Below are positions 51,702-59,498 of a DNA stretch of 64,000 nt, piece by piece. Position numbers and translations under genes: made by a program. The notes beneath the pieces are model-generated. The model was not told where the DNA came from, did not search any database, and worked only from the letters and a program-made list of their open reading frames with translations. Location: NCBI GenBank assembly GCA_937951895.1, contig CALFER010000034.1, positions 124,001 through 188,000 on the forward strand, in the 5' to 3' direction. Position 1 is the first letter of the stretch, and the number at the start of each line of letters is the position of its first letter. Origin of the DNA: an uncultured bacterium. Its GTDB lineage: Bacteria; CSSED10-310; CALFER01.

Positions 51702-53009
51702 TTACTTTTTCTGCGGATCGTTCCCGGGCGACGAGTCACCCAGCTTGTCCTCGAAGATCGTGCATCCGTATTTTTTCTTCAGATCTTCGAATTTCTGCTC
51801 CATTCCGCTTTCTTTCTTGTCTCTGACAAGCTTCGACTTGATCAGTGCGCGGACCTCGGTCATCGGCTTCACGGTTTCCTCGGTTTTCTCGTCCACCATC
51901 ACAACATGCCAGCCCTTGGCGGATTTGATCGGATCCGAGTATTCGCCTTCTTTCAGCTTGAACAGAGCATCCCGGAAAATCGGATCGTTCCCGATGACAC
52001 GAATCTGACCGTCTTTATAGACATATCCGAGATTTCCGTGCTGTTTGATGGTGGATTCGTCTTTGGAACGGGTTTCGACGAGTTTGTTGAAGTCGGCTCC
52101 CTTGAGCAACTCCTCGCGGACAGCCTTCGCATCAGCCTCGGTATCCAGCATGATATGGCGGATCTTTAGCCGGGCCCTGTTTTTATACTCATTCTGATTC
52201 GCCTTGTATTCCTTCTCAATCTCGCTGTCCGATATCAACATGTCTTCGGCGATCTGCTCCCTGACGTCTTCAAAGGGGCGAAATCCGGCTTCCGTGATCG
52301 AGGTGACCTGCAGGAGATGCCAGCCTTTTCGCGAGTTTACCGGTTCAGAGACCTCCCCTTGTTTCAGCCCGAAGATCGTTTTTTCGAATTCCGGCGACTT
52401 TCCGATACCCTTGATCGGGCCTCCCTTGGTCACCGTTCCCAGGTTGCCGCCGCTTTTCGCGCTTTCGGCATCCTTGGAGAATTTTTCGGCAGCGGCATCG
52501 AAGGTGATCGAGCCGGACGTGATCTGCTGGCGCACATCACGCGCCTCTTTCTCGGTTTCCAGCTGGATGTGCTTCACCGAGGCCGTTGCGTCGGTCTCGT
52601 AATCCTTCTTGTGCGCATCGTAATAGGCCCTGCGCTGTTTTTCATCGACTTCCGGCGCACCGCCCATCTCGGTTTTGTAGAATTCCGATGTCAGAATCCG
52701 GACACGGGCATCTTCGAGTTTGCTCTGGATTTCCGGTTTTTTATCATACCCGGCATCGGTAGCGGCCCTCAGGAGCAACTCCGTACGGATCAACCGATCG
52801 AGCAGTTTCATTTTTCCTTCCTTGGTGAGGAAGCTTTCGCGAGCGTATTCCGGCACTTCCTCGATCTTCTTCTGCAGATCTGCTGTCGTGATCTGTTTGG
52901 TGCCGATGGTAGCGAGGACTTCATCCGCGGCGCGGGCCGGGATCGGGCCGGAGGCTGCCAGGACAAGAATTGCCATCAGGATGGAGGATCGAATCAGAAC
53001 GTATCTCAT
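51702..53009 (-). CDS. periplasmic peptidyl-prolyl isomerase with two parvulin domains (SurA/PpiC-like)
   Basis: The protein has 435 residues. A signal peptide (1-27) leads to a SurA N-terminal-like helical region (about 28-130), parvulin domain 1 (about 138-240, with AEKFSKDAESAKSGGNLGTV and SRKGWHLLQVTS) and parvulin domain 2 (about 275-375, with VETRSKDESTIKQHGNLGYV and SAKGWHVVMVDEK). It probably helps fold outer-membrane or secreted proteins. AAGGAG lies 5 bases before the ATG and a promoter upstream makes it the first gene of the MoxR-Bat unit. Having a chaperone first in this unit suggests a shared role in envelope protein quality; that is inference. Confidence 0.9.
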   Translation of the reverse strand: MRYVLIRSSILMAILVLAASGPIPARAADEVLATIGTKQITTADLQKKIEEVPEYARESFLTKEGKMKLLDRLIRTELLLRAATDAGYDKKPEIQSKLEDARVRILTSEFYKTEMGGAPEVDEKQRRAYYDAHKKDYETDATASVKHIQLETEKEARDVRQQITSGSITFDAAAEKFSKDAESAKSGGNLGTVTKGGPIKGIGKSPEFEKTIFGLKQGEVSEPVNSRKGWHLLQVTSITEAGFRPFEDVREQIAEDMLISDSEIEKEYKANQNEYKNRARLKIRHIMLDTEADAKAVREELLKGADFNKLVETRSKDESTIKQHGNLGYVYKDGQIRVIGNDPIFRDALFKLKEGEYSDPIKSAKGWHVVMVDEKTEETVKPMTEVRALIKSKLVRDKKESGMEQKFEDLKKKYGCTIFEDKLGDSSPGNDPQKK

Positions 53010-53073
53010 AAAAAACTCCTTTCAAGATCGGATTGAAGGCGCATCCGGTCAGTGGTACATCGCATCCGAGGTC

Positions 53074-53101
53074 ATTATCATCAATGCAACGCGCGGGTCA
53101 A
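53074..53101 (-). promoter_or_regulatory. sigma70-like promoter for the parvulin-MoxR-Bat unit
   Basis: On the minus strand TTGACC (53101-53096) and GATAAT (53079-53074) are 16 bases apart, each 5 of 6 matches. The leader would be about 58 bases. No strong terminator interrupts the nine genes downstream, so one long transcript is plausible. Confidence 0.45.
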
Positions 53102-53176
53102 TCGGTACCATGCACCGACAGTATTACTGAGAAAGGCGCCGGGAAGTTCCGGATTTTATTTGTGTGAGCCTGTCGA

Positions 53177-53674
53177 TCAGGCGGATGCTGTTCCGGACTC
53201 GGCGAGCGCGGTTTCCAGCCATTCCAGCGCGGTCTTTTCCGGGATTGAATCTGCCGCGGCAACTTCGGTCATCAGAAGCTGTTTGGCGTTATCCAGCATT
53301 CTGGATTCCTTGATGGCGAGATTCTTTTTACGCTTCAGTGCGACGAGATCCCGGACAACCTCGGCAGTCTGAAAAATCGACCCGGATTTCAGTTTTTCGA
53401 AGTTGTCACTGTAGCGATGATGCCACTGCGAATAGTGGCTTTCGGAAGGCTGGCAGAGAATTTTTCGGACTTTGGGGAGATCCTCGGGACGGATGATCTT
53501 CCGCAGTCCGATTTTCGCTTCGTTCGCTGTCGGGACCATGATGGCGAGATTTTTAGCGACAATGCGAAGGATATAGAAATCGGCTTTTTTCCCGCCGATA
53601 TCCCGAGACTCGATGCCTTGCACTTCCGCCAGGCCCTGCGTAGGGTAGATCAGAAGATCTCCCGCCTTGAACAT
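53177..53674 (-). CDS. carD: CarD-family transcription regulator
   Basis: The protein has 165 residues from ATG 53674, chosen for GGAGG 6 bases upstream and because family members begin in the same way; the frame extends upstream to 53875 without features. The N-terminal RNA-polymerase-interacting Tudor-like domain starts MFKAGDLLIYPTQGLAEVQG, and the C-terminal part is helical with basic and Trp residues (HYSQWHHRYSDN) that in CarD contact the upstream edge of the open promoter bubble. CarD/CdnL proteins stabilise open complexes at many promoters, often rRNA. It is transcribed alone and divergently from the response regulator gene. Confidence 0.93.
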   Translation of the reverse strand: MFKAGDLLIYPTQGLAEVQGIESRDIGGKKADFYILRIVAKNLAIMVPTANEAKIGLRKIIRPEDLPKVRKILCQPSESHYSQWHHRYSDNFEKLKSGSIFQTAEVVRDLVALKRKKNLAIKESRMLDNAKQLLMTEVAAADSIPEKTALEWLETALAESGTASA

Positions 53675-53725
53675 CTCACCCTCCCGACTCAGTTGCATCC
53701 ACAACCGATTCATTGAACCTGAAAT

Positions 53726-53754
53726 ATGATATACCGAATGAAGCGATATTGCAA
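53726..53754 (-). promoter_or_regulatory. sigma70-like promoter of carD
   Basis: On the minus strand TTGCAA (53754-53749) and TATCAT (53731-53726, 5 of 6) are 17 bases apart. The leader would be about 45 bases to ATG 53674, which supports that start. Confidence 0.45.
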
Positions 53755-53825
53755 CCAACCAGGAAATCATCAGCCCCTCTCCTGCTTCGACACATATGCG
53801 GTCAAGCGATTGTTCCATTTCAAAT

Positions 53826-53854
53826 TTGACCGGATCCGCCAAGACGGATACACT
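53826..53854 (+). promoter_or_regulatory. possible sigma70-like promoter of the response regulator gene
   Basis: TTGACC (53826-53831) and TACACT (53849-53854, 4 of 6) are 17 bases apart, giving a leader of about 45-60 bases. It lies about 75 bases from the divergent carD promoter. Confidence 0.35.
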
Positions 53855-53918
53855 GAATTTCAAATCGGATCGCATGATCTCTGAAGGTTGGAATTTGACG
53901 GAGAGGATGACCGGAGCA

Positions 53919-54629
53919 ATGACAGATCAATTAGCCGAAAAGCAAACTCGAGCCAAACTGCTGGTAGTCGATGACGAAGAAGTTGTTCGGATTGCCCTGT
54001 CCGATTTTCTCATCAGCGCCGGTTACGAGGTCGACACGGCGGTCAGCGGCGAAGATGCCATGCATCGTCTCCAGTATGGGCATGACCGGTACGAGATCAT
54101 CATCACGGATGTCATCATGGGAAACATGGGCGGTCTCGAATTACTCGAAAAAGCCATCGAACTCGACGCCGACTCCATCGTCATTCTCATCACCGGCTAC
54201 GCCATGCTTGAATCAGCCATCCACGCCATACGGAAAGGCGCTTACGATTTCTTACTCAAACCATTCGAAAACTCCACGCTCCTTCTGACGATACGACGAG
54301 GGCTCGAACGACGGAAACTGATCCAGGAGAATCGTGAACTGATCCAGGATCTGACCAGCAAGAATTTCGAATTGAACCGCGTCATCTTCGAACTCAGACG
54401 CGCCCAGTCCCAACTCGATGATTGCGACCGTCGCTTCGAGACTCCCCCGCCACGATCATCCGTGGTGAACGATATGCATGCGTCCATCCGCCAGATTCTC
54501 CAGTCCGTCGACGATGCCATGAATCATCTCGTACCGGAACGCGGTCTGTCCGCCGCCGCCAACGCCCTCCAGTCCATCGCCGTTCAGGCCTTGAAAATCA
54601 GAACGCTGATCGAAACCCTGCCCTCCTGA
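53919..54629 (+). CDS. response regulator with receiver domain, coiled coil and helical tail
   Basis: The protein has 236 residues from ATG 53919; ATG 53907 is also possible, and the longer frame from 53796 crosses the promoter. The receiver domain (about 12-130) has the acidic pair VVDDEE (Asp18, Asp19), the phosphorylation site Asp64 in ITDVIMGNMGG, the conserved Thr in LITGYA and Lys in LLKPFEN. After it comes a coiled coil (about 135-175) and an acidic-basic helical C-terminus with no DNA-binding, GGDEF or histidine kinase motif. It could act by protein contact; a divergent HPt-like or dimer domain cannot be excluded. Endonuclease IV follows 10 bases later on the same strand. Confidence 0.85.
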   Translation: MTDQLAEKQTRAKLLVVDDEEVVRIALSDFLISAGYEVDTAVSGEDAMHRLQYGHDRYEIIITDVIMGNMGGLELLEKAIELDADSIVILITGYAMLESAIHAIRKGAYDFLLKPFENSTLLLTIRRGLERRKLIQENRELIQDLTSKNFELNRVIFELRRAQSQLDDCDRRFETPPPRSSVVNDMHASIRQILQSVDDAMNHLVPERGLSAAANALQSIAVQALKIRTLIETLPS

Positions 54630-54639
54630 CCGGAATCTC

Positions 54640-55581
54640 ATGCACCCTCTCCCTGCCCCGCCAATCGGCTCTCATCTGTCCATCGCCGGCAGGATCGGAA
54701 ACGCCATCACGGAAGCCGAACGTATCGGCTGCGAGTCACTCGCAATCTTCTCCGCATCTCCTCGCATCTGGAGACGCTCCGCGATCTCTGCCGAGCATCT
54801 CGAACATTGGCATGACCAGAAACGAACAACCGGAATCGGACCGATCGTGATGCATGCTGCCTACCTGGCCAATCCGGCATCGACCGACACCCGGATCAGC
54901 ACTCTGACACGAAACTCGCTGCACGCCGACCTTCTGACCGCTTCTCAACTCGATATCAAGCGCCTCGTGCTGCACCCCGGCAGTTCGCCCGAAGACGACC
55001 GGCGTTCCGTCATCTGTCGGATCGCGCGGACGCTCGATGACGTTTTCGGTTCTGCAGGAGACAACCGGGTTGAAATCGCACTGGAAACCACCGCAGGATC
55101 GCGGAACAGCATCGGAGGCCGATTTGAGGACATCCGCGATATCCTGGACATCAGCCGACACCCGGAACGGGTCTCCGTCTGCTTCGATACCGCCCACGTA
55201 TTCGCCGCCGGCTATAATCTCACATCCGAAGCCGGCCTGTGCGAAACCCTCGCTCAATTCGATCGCCTCATCGGTTTGGAGCGGATCCATGTCGTTCACC
55301 TCAATGACAGCAAATCGGCTCATGGTTCGAAAGCCGATCGCCACGAGCATATCGGGATGGGTCGAATTCCTCTCACGGTGTTCCGGACCATTCTGTCGAT
55401 CGATGCATTCCGGAATGTCCCGATGATTCTCGAGACACCGAAGGATCCCGAGGGAGCATGGGATCGCAGAAACCTCGACATTCTCCGACACCTGCGCCAC
55501 GGACGACCGGTTCCCGCAGCACTTCTCGAGTTATCGCCTGCTAATGGCGGATACACCCAGGAGCAGGCCGAAAACGATTGA
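54640..55581 (+). CDS. nfo: endonuclease IV
   Basis: The protein has 313 residues, somewhat longer than the usual 280-290. It cleaves DNA at abasic sites in base-excision repair. The nine metal ligands of the TIM-barrel enzyme are all found: His72, His112, Glu149, Asp183, His186, His220, Asp233, His235 and Glu265. These lie within motifs VMHAAY, LHPGSSPED, ALETTAGS, CFDTAH, HLNDS and ILETP. The gene starts 10 bases after the response regulator and so is probably co-transcribed with it. Its last 51 bases overlap the convergent ftsW-type gene, an unusually long overlap for this window. Confidence 0.95.
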   Translation: MHPLPAPPIGSHLSIAGRIGNAITEAERIGCESLAIFSASPRIWRRSAISAEHLEHWHDQKRTTGIGPIVMHAAYLANPASTDTRISTLTRNSLHADLLTASQLDIKRLVLHPGSSPEDDRRSVICRIARTLDDVFGSAGDNRVEIALETTAGSRNSIGGRFEDIRDILDISRHPERVSVCFDTAHVFAAGYNLTSEAGLCETLAQFDRLIGLERIHVVHLNDSKSAHGSKADRHEHIGMGRIPLTVFRTILSIDAFRNVPMILETPKDPEGAWDRRNLDILRHLRHGRPVPAALLELSPANGGYTQEQAEND

Positions 55582-56835
55582 AAAACTGAGTGCGGCGGAC
55601 CCCCCCTGACTGATGAACGGGAGCGGCACTCCGGTCATCGGAATGAGCTTGATCACGCCGCCGATGTTCAGAAGTGTCTGGATCCAGATCAACGCCCCGC
55701 ACCCGATCGCGATCAGAGCGGCAAAGGGCTCGCGCTGACCCGCCGCGATGCGACAGGACCGGGCGGCGAGATACATGAAGATACCGATCAGCGCCGCGGA
55801 ACCCGGCAACCCGATTTCTTCCGCCACGGATGCATAGACGAAGTCGGTCCGGACCAGCGGAATCACATTCGGAACCCCTCCTCCAAAACCCCTCCCCAGA
55901 AACTCGCCGTTGAAGACCGCAAACAGCGCATGCATGATCTGATATCCGCTCCCATCCGGGTGTTCGAACGGAGTGAGCCAGGCATCGAGGCGAACCCGGA
56001 CGCGCGACACGAAATGGACGGCGGACCAGCCCGCGAGAATCATGCCGGAGACACCCGTCAGAAGATAACGGACGCGACCGGTCACCGCAGTCATCATGAT
56101 CAGCAGAATCAGGAACTGGATGACGATCATCCCGAGATCCCGCTGGGCCAGAAAAAGCAACTGGGGAATCGACCAGATCACCAGCACGGTCAGATGCGCC
56201 CGGATCGATTCGAATCCGAAGAATCCTTTTTTTGAATTCAAATGCTTGCCGTGCGTCGTCAGAAGCGCTGCGAGACCGATCACGACAAGCGGCTTGACGA
56301 ATTCCGTCGGGGTCGTCATACCCGGCCCGAAGGTCGCTCCCCGAAAGGCATTTCCTCCGATCAGAACCACCAGCGGCAGCCCATACACAACTGCCCAACT
56401 CACCCGGGATAACGATCGCATCCATGTCAGGCCCATCCACTGAAGCGCCAGGGCGATCAGTGCCGTTATCAGCGGAGCGGCGATCCAGATTACGGTCATG
56501 AGACCGGACTGCCATTCGATGCCTGACAATCCGAGACGGTACTGGAACGCCAGTCCGAATCCCCCGAGAAAGGTCATGGCCGGGAGGACGGTTTGATCGG
56601 CATGAGTCTTCAGAATTGAGAGGAGGAGATGTGCAGCGAGACAGGTGGAGAGGAACAGGGCGGGAACGAGATAGTCGCGGACATCGAGAGATCTCTGTTT
56701 CAGGACATACACGTGACTCAGAAGAAACGCCCAGATGACGCAAACTCCGGCTGACAGCAGCAGCTTCAATTCATCCAGTCGCCAACGCCCGATCGTCTTC
56801 CCGCGCCGGCTTCGGGCAGGTTTACCGTCCGTCAT
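55531..56835 (-). CDS. FtsW/RodA/SpoVE-family peptidoglycan polymerase
   Basis: The protein has 434 residues and about 10-12 membrane helices of the SEDS family, which polymerises lipid II into glycan strands at the inner membrane. The family loops are visible: ATFGPGMTTPTEFVKPLVVIG-like region at about 168-190, QRDLGMIVIQFLILL, and the C-terminal GGVIKLIPMTGVPLPFISQG followed by GGSAAL. It overlaps the upstream penicillin-binding protein gene by 14 bases, with GGGAG 7 bases before its ATG, so the two probably form a polymerase-transpeptidase pair. Whether it serves division or elongation cannot be told here; the order resembles rodA-pbpA pairs. Confidence 0.93.
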   Translation of the reverse strand: MTDGKPARSRRGKTIGRWRLDELKLLLSAGVCVIWAFLLSHVYVLKQRSLDVRDYLVPALFLSTCLAAHLLLSILKTHADQTVLPAMTFLGGFGLAFQYRLGLSGIEWQSGLMTVIWIAAPLITALIALALQWMGLTWMRSLSRVSWAVVYGLPLVVLIGGNAFRGATFGPGMTTPTEFVKPLVVIGLAALLTTHGKHLNSKKGFFGFESIRAHLTVLVIWSIPQLLFLAQRDLGMIVIQFLILLIMMTAVTGRVRYLLTGVSGMILAGWSAVHFVSRVRVRLDAWLTPFEHPDGSGYQIMHALFAVFNGEFLGRGFGGGVPNVIPLVRTDFVYASVAEEIGLPGSAALIGIFMYLAARSCRIAAGQREPFAALIAIGCGALIWIQTLLNIGGVIKLIPMTGVPLPFISQGGSAALSFSIVFGLLLGVSAISRR

Positions 56836-58399
56836 GGAATCGCTCCCGTGTCAGCACTCCGAGATCTCTGGCGGCTCGTACGAGCGCTCCGGCGATCGGC
56901 GCGGCAACCCGTCCACCCTGCCCACCCTGTTCCAGTACGATGGCGAAGGCGATGGTCGGTTGCGGCCACGGAGCAAATCCGATGAACAGAGCATGACTCT
57001 GGCCCGTGGCGTTCTCAGCCGTCCCGGTCTTCCCGCCGACCACTACCCCATCGACCGCTGCCGCTCGACCCGTGCCGCTTTCGACCACCCGCACCATCAA
57101 CTGCGCAACCTTCTCGGCCACGTTCGAATCGGTCAGATATCGGTACGGTATCGGTTTTTCCTCGAGCAGGTAACGCGGCTGAAACATCGTTCCACCCGAC
57201 GCGACGGCGGCTGCGAGCATTGCGAGATGCATGGGAGTGACGAGCACGGCATCCTGGCCGATCGCAACACGAACGGTCCTCGCAATATGCAGATCATCAC
57301 GGTTCGGCAAGCGTCCCGACATCGATGACGGACCACGATTGACCGGAACGATCGGGCGATCGAATCCGGCCCGGCGTGCGGCATCCATGAGATTCCTGCT
57401 GCCGAGTCGTTCTGCGAGATTCGCGAAATAGACATTGCATGATTTTTCGAATGCCGTCTCCAGGCCGATCCGCCCGTGTCCGCCAAACTGACCGCCTCTC
57501 GAGTCATGTTCGAAATCGTGCAGGACCGGATCCGCGGGACCGCAGTAGAACCCCTCATGTGAACAGGTGAATTCCGGTGCGATACCGTGCTCGAACGCAA
57601 GCATCACATCGAGCACCTTGAACGTGGAGCCGGGCGGATACAATCCCTGAAGCGCCCGGTTCAGAAACGGGCTGTCGGCGTCTTCCCGCAAGCGCCGAAC
57701 GCGATCCGGTGTCATTCCCTGCGGATCGAAGGACGGACAGGACACCATGGCCAGAACGGATCCGTCTCGCGGATCGATCACGACAATCGCGCCCGGTTTC
57801 CCCCCCAGCAGATCCGCGGTTGCGGCCTGGAACTCCTCCGCGAGCGTCAAATGCACGGGATGCCCGTGAAGCGTCCGGTGAACGAACAGGCTCCCGAGCA
57901 ACCGTACGGCATCCCGCCAGCCGCTCATCCGCCGGGCCATCAGGATGTCATCGAGTTCGCGTTCAAGTCCCGTCGCGCCGTAAACTGCATCATGATACCC
58001 GATCAGATGCACCGCGCGGCCGCCCAGCGCATACGAGCGGCTCAACCCCTGCTGCATGCGCACGTCCTGCGCGAGCGGTTTCCCATGCACATCCAGGATC
58101 TCGCCCCGGTGAAATCGGTTCCCGACCAGATCCCCGCGAGGATCGAATCCGCGTTGCGCTGCGAGAAAATCCGGGTCCATGAATCCAGCCAACTGCCAGC
58201 GCGCCTGATAGGCCAGAATCAGCAGGAACAGGATGAGGGGGATCCGTCCGAGCCGCCTGATGAGGGGCGATTTGATGGGCTGAGTCGGTGCCGCGTTCGC
58301 GACCAGCCGCCATGTGAAGTGAAGAATCAGAACAAGAAGAAACAGGCTGCCGATCCAATGAAGCGCGCTGGCGGGGTCGAGCAGTACGCTGCGATCCAC
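56822..58399 (-). CDS. class B penicillin-binding protein (transpeptidase)
   Basis: The protein has 525 residues from GTG 58399, which has GGAG 6 bases upstream. A TTG at 58423, overlapping the accA stop, would add 8 residues with a poorer site. Two membrane segments (about 14-33 and 52-65) precede a short dimerisation-like region and the transpeptidase domain with SxxK as STFK (Ser258), SxN as SCN (Ser320) and KTG as KTGTAE (Lys457). It cross-links peptidoglycan stems and is a beta-lactam target. Class B proteins act with SEDS polymerases, one of which lies immediately downstream. Confidence 0.93.
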   Translation of the reverse strand: MDRSVLLDPASALHWIGSLFLLVLILHFTWRLVANAAPTQPIKSPLIRRLGRIPLILFLLILAYQARWQLAGFMDPDFLAAQRGFDPRGDLVGNRFHRGEILDVHGKPLAQDVRMQQGLSRSYALGGRAVHLIGYHDAVYGATGLERELDDILMARRMSGWRDAVRLLGSLFVHRTLHGHPVHLTLAEEFQAATADLLGGKPGAIVVIDPRDGSVLAMVSCPSFDPQGMTPDRVRRLREDADSPFLNRALQGLYPPGSTFKVLDVMLAFEHGIAPEFTCSHEGFYCGPADPVLHDFEHDSRGGQFGGHGRIGLETAFEKSCNVYFANLAERLGSRNLMDAARRAGFDRPIVPVNRGPSSMSGRLPNRDDLHIARTVRVAIGQDAVLVTPMHLAMLAAAVASGGTMFQPRYLLEEKPIPYRYLTDSNVAEKVAQLMVRVVESGTGRAAAVDGVVVGGKTGTAENATGQSHALFIGFAPWPQPTIAFAIVLEQGGQGGRVAAPIAGALVRAARDLGVLTRERFHDGR

Positions 58400-58419
58400 G
58401 GTGCGCTCCGGTTCCGGGA

Positions 58420-59400
58420 TCAACCCTGAGCCGGTTGCGATTGATCGTCGTATACGCCGATATTGCGATACTTGTCATACCGGCGCTGCATCAGTTCTTC
58501 GGTCGACCAGCCGAGCATTTCACGGAGATGACGCCGGATCGCACGTCGGAGCATTCCGGCGGCCCGGGACGGGTTCCGATGCGCGCCTCCCGTGGGCTCC
58601 CGGACGATCTCATCGACCATCTTGTGCGCCAACAGACTCGGGGGCGTCAACTGCAGGGCGCGAGAAGCCTCGGGGGCTTTCGCGTTGTCCCTCCAGAGAA
58701 TCGCGGCGCAGCCTTCGGGTGAAATGAGCGAATACATGGCGAACTGCTGAATCAGCACCCGATCGCCCACGCCGACTCCCAGCGCGCCACCACTGCCGCC
58801 TTCTCCGATGACCGAGACGATGATCGGAGTTCTCAGCATCGACATCTCGCGGACATTCCGCGCAATCGCCTCAGCCTGCCCGCGCTCCTCAGCGCCCACC
58901 CCGGGATACGCACCCGGAGTATCGATGAAGACCAGCACCGGCATCCGGAACCGCTCGGCAATCTCCATGATCCTGAGCGCTTTTCGATACCCTTCAGGAT
59001 GCATCATCCCGAAATTGCGCTTGACCTTTTCCTGGATGTCACTGCCCTTCTGCTGCCCCACGACAACGACCGGCACACCGTCGAGCCGTGCCATGCCGGT
59101 CACCACCGCGAGATCATCGCGGAAGAGACGATCACCGTGCAGTTCCACGAAATCCGTCGTGATCATCCGGATGTAATCCAGAGCGTGCGGGCGATGCGGA
59201 TGACGCGAAACCTGAACAATCTCCCAGGAGTCCAGACGCTCGAAGATTCGATGCGTGATCTGTGACAATCGGCGTTCGAGTTGCCGGATTTCCATTTTCA
59301 GACCACCATTGCCCCGCGAATCGATTTCACGCAACTTGCGAATCTGAGCCTCAAGCTCAATTATCGGTTTTTCAAATTCCAATCCATCCGATCCAGCCAT
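58420..59400 (-). CDS. accA: acetyl-CoA carboxylase carboxyltransferase subunit alpha
   Basis: The protein has 326 residues from ATG 59400, with GGAGG 7 bases upstream; the frame continues to 59466 but that part overlaps the promoter. With AccD it transfers carboxyl from carboxybiotin to acetyl-CoA, forming malonyl-CoA for fatty-acid synthesis. Family motifs are in order: ALDYIRMITTDFVELHGDR, PVVVVGQQKG, FGMMHPEGYRKALR, FIDTPGAYPGVGAEERGQAE and SVIGEGGSGGALGVGVGD. No zinc finger is expected in this subunit and none is seen. No accB, accC or accD is in the window. The gene sits just before the cell-wall pair. Confidence 0.96.
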   Translation of the reverse strand: MAGSDGLEFEKPIIELEAQIRKLREIDSRGNGGLKMEIRQLERRLSQITHRIFERLDSWEIVQVSRHPHRPHALDYIRMITTDFVELHGDRLFRDDLAVVTGMARLDGVPVVVVGQQKGSDIQEKVKRNFGMMHPEGYRKALRIMEIAERFRMPVLVFIDTPGAYPGVGAEERGQAEAIARNVREMSMLRTPIIVSVIGEGGSGGALGVGVGDRVLIQQFAMYSLISPEGCAAILWRDNAKAPEASRALQLTPPSLLAHKMVDEIVREPTGGAHRNPSRAAGMLRRAIRRHLREMLGWSTEELMQRRYDKYRNIGVYDDQSQPAQG

Positions 59401-59436
59401 TCCGTCGCCTCCATTCCCGCGTCCCAGGTTGGGCGA

Positions 59437-59466
59437 ACTATACATGAACGGTATCCGTCGATGCAA
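59437..59466 (-). promoter_or_regulatory. possible promoter of accA
   Basis: On the minus strand TTGCAT (59466-59461) and TATAGT (59442-59437, 5 of 6) are 18 bases apart, giving a leader of about 30 bases. It supports ATG 59400 as the accA start and suggests accA and the PBP-FtsW genes are transcribed independently of the broken radical SAM gene. Confidence 0.4.
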
Positions 59467-59498
59467 TGGAGGATCGAATCGTCCTGCGGTACCAATCC

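Noticed and set aside
53675..53875. A 67-residue N-terminal extension of CarD
   Set aside because: GGAGG before ATG 53674 and a promoter at 53726-53754 place the start downstream; CarD proteins are about 160 residues.
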